From Sphaerosporella brunnea (taxonomy: Eukaryota; Ascomycota; Pezizomycetes; Pezizales; Pyronemataceae): DNA of 64,000 nt. Position 1 is the stretch's first letter, and each line of letters opens with the position of its first letter. This document shows, in pieces, positions 57,240 to 64,000 of this stretch. The translations under genes were made by a program, and so were the position numbers. The notes under the pieces are model-generated. The model made no database searches, was not told the DNA's origin, and worked only from the letters and a program-made list of their open reading frames with translations. The stretch lies in assembly GCA_008704415.1 (NCBI GenBank), contig VXIS01000083.1, positions 87,975 to 151,974 of the forward strand, in the 5' to 3' direction.

Positions 57240-57720
57240 CTATGGCAATATTCCGGGACATGTCTGTGCCATCGGTTTGACGAATGCCGCGTATTTGACA
57301 GATCCTAGCGACTTCGACAAGACGTCGGCCAACTGCTCTTGACTGGTAACGTGCCCCAACGTGAGATCGCCGGATTCTATCCGCTCGCGCAAAGCATGGT
57401 AGCGAATCGTCAAGTGTCTAGTCGCATTGTTCACTGCATATGCGATGTCCGGTCTGCTTCCAATGGCCGCTTATAAGAGACTGCCGATTGCCTGCGGCTA
57501 TAAGTCTTGGCCGCATGCTTCTTCGTTGTCACGTCGCTCGTGGGGTCGCCAGTTGCTTTGCATCGGTAATATCTTCCTCGAAACATCCTCGATGCCGCAT
57601 CTGTTCAGCACTTTCGTTATATACACTGTCCTGGATATCCAGATATGACGGTTTCCGCGGTCGCGCTGAATCACCAATCCGATGTAGGTAAACGTCGGCC
57701 CCTCCTTTTGCTTTGAATCA
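57240..57720 (-). pseudogene. Copia pol C-terminus (RNase H end), minus strand
   Basis: Minus 57434-57240 reads NNATRHLTIRYHALRERIES, then HVTSQEQLADVLSKSLGSVK, the last part of Copia RNase H. Between 57434 and 57720 further pol-like sequence is present in broken frames. The catalytic regions are missing, so only the two ends of the element remain. Confidence 0.8.
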
Positions 57721-58110
57721 TGTCCTGATTTCCGGGGAAAGCAGCTCCAATTCGTCGACGGAAAGGTTGGGCAAAGCGTTGTCGTTGTAGTAGAGTCGTC
57801 TCTTATCGGTCCGCAAACGATCCTCCAGGCTTCCTTGCTGAGCTAAAACCGTTTCTCTTCCGATCCGTCGAAACGGTTCTCCAAGCTCTGTTGGTGGGCT
57901 AAAATCACTTCTTTCATGATCCATAGGCGATCCTCCAAGCTCCAGTTGTCGTAACCCCCACAATATCAGGGTCCCGCCGCTCAAACTTCTATGTAGCAGC
58001 TCGTTTTCCGACATTGTCGTGACTTGTCTTTTCATGTCTGCGTGTCTGCAGCGGCATCAAATTCGTCGTCGCGTCTCTTCCTGGGGTTGTCTGTTCTTAG
58101 TGAAGTCGTA
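57721..58110 (-). pseudogene. Copia leader/gag start, minus strand
   Basis: Open frame 58035-57718 (NELLHRSLSGGTLILWGLRQ, LELGGSPMD, GSLEDRLRTDKRRLYYNDNA). The same stretch occurs in the leader at 19826-20020. It follows the primer-binding site and LTR on the minus strand. Confidence 0.75.
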
Positions 58111-58127
58111 GCGCCGGGCTCACAACC

Positions 58128-58263
58128 TGTTGACGATAGGTTTCACGCAGTGGACACTAAGAACGTAGGTTGAAGAGATATATTGAAGGTAAATAGCCGT
58201 TCATACTCGGCTGCCATATAAGGAGTATAGAGAGACGCACTCTCTAGGCTTTATATCTCGACA
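58128..58263 (-). repeat. Copia 5' LTR, minus strand (136 bp)
   Basis: On the minus strand begins TGTCGAGATATAAAG and ends CTATCGTCAACA; the primer site GGTTGTGAGCCCGGCGC follows at 58127-58111. Closest relative is the solo LTR at 2570-2708. Confidence 0.85.
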
Positions 58264-58541
58264 GAAGGCACATGTCTCGGCCTGTAAAGTTCACGGTCAT
58301 GTCCGGCAAGACATTCCCCTTCGCGTGCCCTTATGGCCATGGCGCAACCATAACTAATGGGGAGTCATAAGATTCAGAATTCAGTTCACCGTACCAATAG
58401 GACTGTGCATAGTGGTATATACGGACATGTACGGGCCCCCGGAATATCGCCATCGCACCTCTGCATGCTGATGCGTCCACAACTGCACATCCCTTAGATT
58501 ACCCTACCGATACGACGGCGCACAGTGAATATATACAGCCA
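58264..58541 (+). other. Short Copia-like tail and tandem segment
   Basis: Contains a segment (about 58425-58500) similar to the pol tail region at 57208-57275, in the other orientation. Two copies of a cagtg.atatatac..catgtacg block lie at about 58410 and 58519. Boundaries unclear. Confidence 0.35.
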
Positions 58542-58716
58542 TGTACGCGTAGAGACATCGAGTATGACTCTCTAGTAGATCCGAGTATGAACTAGGGATA
58601 CACTAGTACTCGTTTCTGCCTCTTAAGGGCAGCAACTCCCACTTAGCTCTGTACCTCGCAATATATCTATTCTACCTACGTTCTTAGTGTTCACTTCCCA
58701 AATCGTATCTTCAACA
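58542..58716 (+). repeat. Copia LTR, plus strand (about 175 bp)
   Basis: Matches 19594-19754: gagtatgact, tggatccgagtatgaact (variant), ctgtacctcgcaatatatct, ttcttagtgt, ending tcttcaaca at 58716. The start is inferred. No primer site follows, so it is a 3' or solo LTR. Confidence 0.75.
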
Positions 58717-59640
58717 GTCCGGACACCCGAAATTTGGCCATAGCACCTCTGTCTGCATGCTGGAGGGGTTGGAGGGCCGCCTGTGCGTCCACAAAGGGGC
58801 GAACGGTCCCAAACGTCGCCTATCTGGGGAGGGGGCGGAGAGCCAGGTCTATTCCCGCTGCGATGCCCATGAGTTCTGCGTTGAAGCCTTCCTTATTGTC
58901 TGCTACGTACCTGACCACTCCGAGCCACTCTTGTTCGTGGGTGACATGGGTAACCGTGGCATATCCACAGCTGCCGTTCTCAAGTCTGGAGCCGCCTGAG
59001 AAAACAGTGATTCCGCGGCTGGTGGGAGCCTGCCACGTCGTAGCCGTCCGCATGGCGCTATCCTCCGGTTCGATGATGACGTGGCCGCGTGGTGTCATGC
59101 AAGACGTCAAAGCCTGTTTGGTCCCTGGGGGTTGCCCGCGAATTGCAGCGGCTAGCTTGGCGGAAACGGTAGCCTGAGATGGGTGGAGGGGGGGTTCTCC
59201 GCAAGCGTTGTCGGCGACGAAACTCATCAAACGCTTGGTCATATTCACCGGCGGTGGTGGTGGCGTTGTCCGTGTCAGTGCTGCGCGTACGCGTTCGCCC
59301 GCCGGGTTACCTTCGGGCGTATTTGCTAGACGACTGGCAAAGCGTGTTGGTGTCACTTGATGAGTCCGGCTTCGCAAATGAGCGATCCAATGGCCGATTT
59401 CGGAAGGGCACCGAGTGTAGTCGTTGATTGTCGGTTGAACAGCTTCTGCAGCTCGGCGGCTCGTCCCTTCAGTCCGTGTTGGCGCTGATTCCACCACAGC
59501 TCTGCCCCATATATTGCGACCGCCTGGGCGGCTGCAACTTGGATCTGTCCGACGTTTTCCGGCGTCAGGTCGACCTTCCCAGACAGGGATCTAATTGTGG
59601 CCTCCACCGACCTGGCTTTACGCATGCGTACGTCCACACA
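58717..59640 (-). mobile_element. LINE fragment, minus strand (RT end and RNase H)
   Basis: Minus strand: MRKARSVEATIRSLSGKVDL and FNRQSTTTLGALPKSAIGSL match the RT C-terminus of the long LINE. After a deletion and frameshift near 59360 comes SFVADNACGEPPLHPSQATV and the RNase H domain, GSRLENGSCGYATV and NKEGFNAELMGIAAGIDLAL. The first catalytic Asp is lost (FSGGS for YSDGS). It ends at FVDAQAALQPS next to the LTR at 58716. Confidence 0.88.
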
Positions 59641-60121
59641 CCTTTCACTCGCAGTCTCGGGCGACATCGAAACCAGCGAGAGACTCAACCAAACACGACT
59701 GACTCGAACCGGCCAAGCCCGAGCAAAGAAACAAACGCACACACGATCAACACGAGACGGTACGATCCCAGACGAGATGAAAAGATGAGACGAGACGATT
59801 GTGAACCCTCGTTTGTCTGTTTCTTTCTTTATATTTGTTTTTTTGATTCGTTCAATGTCCATGGGTTTTTTCTTCGTTATTTGTATCGAGCCGAGAGATT
59901 TTTTTTCGATCAAACATGACCAGACAATCTACGGGCCTCACGCTCTCTCTCTCTCTTGAATTCTACAGTGGAGGTTGGTATTCGGCGATCTTTATGGGTC
60001 AATGGTGACAGATTGAACGATCAACACAGTCGTCAGGTGGCTGGATTTTTTAAAAGTGCAGCAGTTAAGTGAGAGTGACACATTGGTTACTTTTTGATGG
60101 ACGAATTCCCCGTAATGACCG
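59641..60121. other. No gene seen
   Basis: A/T-rich stretch with a CT run near 59941 and T runs near 59838 and 59898. No credible frame. Confidence 0.4.
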
Positions 60122-60129
60122 GTGATGTG

Positions 60130-60880
60130 CAGCGTTGCACACGAGTCGAAAATTCTCGCCAAGGGTCTCGGTCTCCTGAGAATCGTGCGGTCTCGAAATG
60201 TCTCGCCGGTCCCGTCATTCTCGGGAGTGCTCGGTTGACTCTCCAACGTTCAGGCTGCTATGGTGCCGCTGTTGTTTGGGGAGGCATCATCATGTTTCCT
60301 CGACGCGCAATGATGGCAAAGGACTATTATTCGACCCAGCGTGAGTCATCTCACGGTGTTCTGGTTGTGTCAATGCTGACGGCGCGGTTTTGCTTCCGCA
60401 GGGCCGGCGGAACGGTTCTTGTCCGCTGCAGGGACCGCTCAAGAACGCCATCAACCTCGAATGGCCCCCGACAGTCTTCAGACTCTCGTCACGTTGCGCG
60501 CATGGTGGAGGCTGGGCGTTCAAGGGTTTGATTCGCTCGTTGCCAGTGCATAGTGATTCGGTGCAGGATGCCAGGTGAGATGTTCCATGTCGAGCGGCTC
60601 GTACACAAATGGCTATTGTACGAGGATAGTGTCTGCAATCACCTTGTTGTTATTTTCCTCACCCATCGTCTAGGAACACCAGCGCGCATGACCCGTCGGC
60701 CCGATTTACGATGGCAGACTGGAAGCTATCCCAAGCCGGAGAGATTCTCGGCGGGCCTCGCCTGGTCTCGCGAGGCCGCCGTCAGTCTCGGTCGGTCTCG
60801 CCATTCTGGAGCGGTCTCTACAGTTCTCGACGTGTCTCGATCATCGTCAGTCTCGTCGCGCGGTTTCGTGTGCATCACTG
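60130..60880 (-). mobile_element. Non-autonomous hAT, CGAGA family copy C (751 bp)
   Basis: Ends CAGCGTTGCACACGAG and ...tttcgtgtgcatcactg form a TIR. A perfect 8-bp duplication GTGATGTG lies at 60122-60129 and 60881-60888. The interior closely matches copy B (23485-24242) when reversed. CGAGA/TCTCG words crowd both subterminal regions. No transposase. Confidence 0.92.
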
Positions 60881-60888
60881 GTGATGTG

Positions 60889-61110
60889 CTATCGTCGACA
60901 CCCCGCACAGTAGAAACATGCACGTCCGCCGTCGCAGCAGTACCATCACCCTAGAACATACGCAACTGCCACCATTTCGCCAACATGAATCGTCTGGCCC
61001 TGCCAACCCTTTCTCCGTCATTGCACCGAATCCAAAGGCGCACGGCCGCACTGATCCCCGTGTGTGCCCACCGCAATGCGCTCGTCCTCCCAGAAAAAGA
61101 CACGGGTTTC
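60889..61110. other. No gene seen
   Basis: Short stretch between the hAT duplication and the Copia LTR; no credible frame. Confidence 0.35.
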
Positions 61111-61293
61111 TGTTGAACGACGAGGTCGAGAGAGAAGACAAAGCTTAGTTTTCTACCGACGCCGGCGAGCGTCGGGCCTTTATATACAGCGCTGCGTGGG
61201 CAAACACCGGGAAAAGGACAACTATCAAACTACGGCAAACGGAAAAGCAAGAAATCTAGACCCACGGTCGCCACCCGAAAATGTTTTCCAACA
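61111..61293 (-). repeat. Copia 3' LTR, minus strand (183 bp)
   Basis: On the minus strand begins TGTTGGAAAACATT and ends GTTCAACA (inverted TGTTG/CAACA), with a TATA box (tatataaagg) in the middle. A purine tract (gggcaacggaggag) directly precedes it. The 5' LTR is beyond the right edge. Not related in sequence to the other LTRs here. Confidence 0.88.
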
Positions 61294-61320
61294 CTCCTCC
61301 GTTGCCCATGCGGTTGTACA

Positions 61321-64000
61321 TTAAATCAATCCAATTTCCTTCACAAACGCTTCGTGCTTGACCCTTCCCAATGCCTTTGTCAACCCATCTGCCAGCATTT
61401 TGTCCGACGGAATGTGCTTGACTATAAGCTTCTCGGTAGCTACAGCCTCATGCAGGCCATAGAAGCGGAGCCGAAAGTGCCGACTGTCTCCCTTGAAATT
61501 GCCATTATTGAGAACCGTGACACAAGCCAGATTGTCGTTGAGAAGGTGCGGTGGTGAGGTGACCAGGCTCGGCTCGAGCTTGAAAAGGAGCGGTGGTGAG
61601 GCGCCCAGGCTCGGCGCAAGCTCGGCGAGGAGTCCCGAAAACCAGTCAATCTGCTGCTTGACGGCAGCGGAGGCGATTATCTCAGATTCCATGGTTGACT
61701 GAGCCACGAGGGTTTGTTTCTTCGACTTCTAAAGTACTAGATTGCCAAGGACATAGAGGAGATACCCGGTGTTTGATTTTCCGGTGTGGATTTCTCCTCC
61801 AAGGTCGGCATCAGCGAAGGCAACAATGGGGTTGGAGTTTGGCACCCGGGCCGATTCGGAGGTAATGGTGATCTTCTTCGATGCAGTGGCTTTAAGATAC
61901 CGAAGGAGATGCTTGACTGCCGTCCAATAGCTCTGATCGGGATTTGAGGAATAGCGGCCAAGGGTGGTAGCTGCATAGGCGATATCTCGGCGAGAACCGA
62001 GGGCGATATATAGGAGGCTTCCAACTGCCTGACAGTATAAAGACTGGCCGATAGGCATTGGATGCTCCCCCGTTTCTGTCAAGGTCTGCTGATTGAAATC
62101 AAGCTTAAGACCTTCCTCCATGGGTGTGTATCGGGGTCGGCAGTCAGTCATGCCAAACTGTTGGAGAACCTTCGCAATGTATCCAGACTGGTTGATGTAG
62201 GCGGTGCGGCGCTAGCGGTCAAGTTGAACATCAAGACCCACATACTGGAAATGATCTCCTATCGGAATGCTAGCACCCTTTGGGGGTGCAGCGCGAAAGC
62301 GGCGGTGTAGAGCATTACAGAGGGTCCGAAGCTTCTCATTAGCGAGAATCATAATGTCGTCAACATAGACCAAAACGATGGTGTCGTCGCCGAGAAAAAC
62401 ACCAGGAGCGGCAATCGAGGCTCTAAGGGCAAGATGCTCAACTAGAAAATCATAGACGTCTTCAAACCAACCTCGCGCAGACTGCTTCAGCCCATATAAA
62501 GTCTTCCGGAGGCAAACAAGAGGGCGCTCTCTTTTCCACGGGTCCCGCCAGTTTCCTTCAGGCAGGCGAAGGTAAATCGTTTCGTGCAACGTACTACCGA
62601 GAAAGGCTGTGGGGCAATCGAGGATTGCGATTTGTAGATTGTACTGCACTGCGAGGCCGAGGCAAAGGCGAATAGTCTCCGCATCGACAACTGGAGAAGA
62701 TATTGCATTCCCATCGAAATCTAAACCTTCTTTCTGAGTAAAACCTTGAGCTATTAACCGAGCTTTATACTTATCAATCTCCCCCGTGGCTTTGAACTTC
62801 TTAGAGAGAAGCCATCTGCTATTGACGATTGTAGCCTTCAGGGGAAGTTGACCTTCTGCAATGAACTCCATAGCTTGGTGACTGCCGAGAGCAGCAGCTT
62901 CAGTGTTAACAGCGGCCTCCCACTCTGCTGCTTCGAGGGTCTTCAACGCAGCACGGTAGGTCTTCGGTCCTGGTTCCACCATGAAGGCTGTGGAAAGCAA
63001 GGCACGGCCAGAGCGGGTCCTGGTATTGCTCATAGGTGGCGAGACATTCATATCGATATGCAAGTTCTGTGGAACAGTCTCATGCTCAGGCTCGGCGTAG
63101 GGGTCAGGGCAGTCGCTAAGGACAGACTGTGTATCAACCCAGTCGCCGGGGGTGCTGCAGGCTGCAGGTGGCTTACAGCAGCTCCAAGCTGAGGTTGCTG
63201 ACTTGCTTCATTGCGCGACTCAGAGGTAGCAGAGGCGGTTGCTGCTGGTGATGGAGGCAGTGTGGGTGCAGTGTTTTCGGGAATTTCAAAGGTAACCGTA
63301 GAAGATGTGGTGCCTGAGCCAAGCAATTCTGAATACAGGCAGCCTTCATTAAACTGGATGTCGCGAGCCAGGAACTCTCTCTTTGACGAAATGTCGTAAA
63401 GAAGATATTGTTGTGCGGTTGGAGTATAGCCAATAAGAATCGCCTTCCTCGCGCGGTCATCGAGCTTCTTCCGTGTCGCAGGTGAAGTCCAGGCGTATGC
63501 TAAAGAACCAAATACTCGAAGATAGGGGTTTGTCATACCTGCATGCTTGAGCATCGAGCGAGCAGGGTCCTCACTGTTGGGTGCAGGGTTCAGAAAGCCC
63601 GTTTTGCTGTGGGGAAAGGGCGTAGAGGTTCCGCCGGATACCTCCTTGCGAAGGAACCTGAAAAGCTCGTCACTGGAGTATCCCCACCACCATCCATTCC
63701 GAAAGCCCAAAATGGTAAGTTGTGAATCTTCTCGACGCGGCCTTGTATTCCTGGAAGCATGAAAAGACTTCGACTTGTAGCGAAGGAAATACAAATAGGT
63801 GTAGGGGTTGAATCGTCGGAAAAAAACATAAAAAGTAGCGGTATCCTTTCGGGACTATTGTGGGCATTGGCCAGCAACGTCTGTTTTGGGGGGGTGGATG
63901 AGTTCAAGCGGTCGGAGTCTTCGTGAGGGTTTAACGAGCTTTGTTTGGCGTAAATGCCGTCGAGTCATCCTTCCAAGAATGCATGCCTCACAGATACATT
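61321..64000 (-). pseudogene. Copia pol (integrase, RT, RNase H), minus strand
   Basis: Entering from the right edge: a damaged integrase with several frameshifts (GYRYFLCFF..., RFLRKE, ARSMLKHAGM, LRVFGSLAYAW, KAILIGYTPTAQQYLLYD). A Pro/Ala-rich linker with one frameshift near 63100-63150 follows. The RT domain (62212-63063) is well kept: SRWLLSKKFKATGEIDKYKA, LDCPTAFLGSTLHETIYLRL and VLVYVDDIMIL with the catalytic YVDD. A TAG at 62212 interrupts it before DCRPRYTPMEEG and YCQAVGSLLYIALGSRRDIA, and a second TAG at 61729 precedes the last RNase H part (STMESEIIASAAVKQQ, KMLADGLTKALG). Apart from these two stops the RT-RNase H frame is continuous. It is inactive but the youngest-looking Copia here. 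Confidence 0.95.

Noticed and set aside
1..64000. Bacterial or phage features (operons, ribosome sites, CRISPR, attachment sites)
   Set aside because: The elements and introns are eukaryotic, and many apparent ORF starts in this window rely on TTG, CTG or GTG, which are not credible nuclear fungal starts.
1..64000. Pervasive RIP of the whole window
   Set aside because: The window is not strongly A/T-rich and the elements keep long readable frames, so heavy RIP is not supported; only individual stops are compatible with it.

Overview
This looks like a repeat-rich accessory region of a filamentous fungus, most likely an ascomycete of the Pezizomycotina type. Four things point there: short introns of about 48-70 nt with GT...ctgac/ctaac...AG signals, a Tad-like LINE with endonuclease, reverse transcriptase, RNase H and zinc knuckles, Copia elements primed by a half initiator-tRNA site, and very many hAT-type DNA transposons. 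No rRNA, tRNA or CRISPR array was seen, and nothing bacterial. The phylum is an inference.

Layout. 0-2.7 kb: dead Copia tail with its LTR, then a hAT element and a solo LTR. 2.9-8.4 kb: best host-gene stretch, with a small acidic protein, a 93-bp coding repeat, a degenerate kinesin-like ATPase, and a four-exon gene built from tandem copies of one exon plus a 54-nt intron. 8.5-13.7 kb: a dispersed repeat, a hAT relic with a BED finger, and a gene start cut off by satellite DNA. 13.7-24.2 kb: nested nest of about 150-bp satellite, 33-bp minisatellite, five hAT elements or relics and a Copia 5' end. 24-45 kb: mostly undecipherable, with a second copy of the dispersed repeat, a paralogue of the 54-nt-intron gene, a LINE 3' end, a hAT element and a hAT transposase relic. 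45.2-52.1 kb: a nearly complete LINE with 14-bp target duplication, apparently sitting in a 51-nt intron of a host gene. 52-57 kb: host-like exons and a LINE remnant. 57.2-64 kb: Copia pieces on both strands, another LINE remnant, a hAT element, and a long Copia pol on the minus strand with its 3' LTR.

How it works together: the window records successive insertion. At least eight hAT insertions still carry recognisable 8-bp target duplications; several sit inside satellite, minisatellite or another hAT. No mobile element here looks autonomous: each coding region carries stops, frameshifts or deletions. Host genes are few, small and often spliced. The most unusual biology is the pair of paralogous genes with repeated 54-nt introns of nearly constant sequence and conserved length. 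Gene calls rest on reading frames, splice signals and motif recognition only; no database or expression evidence was available.
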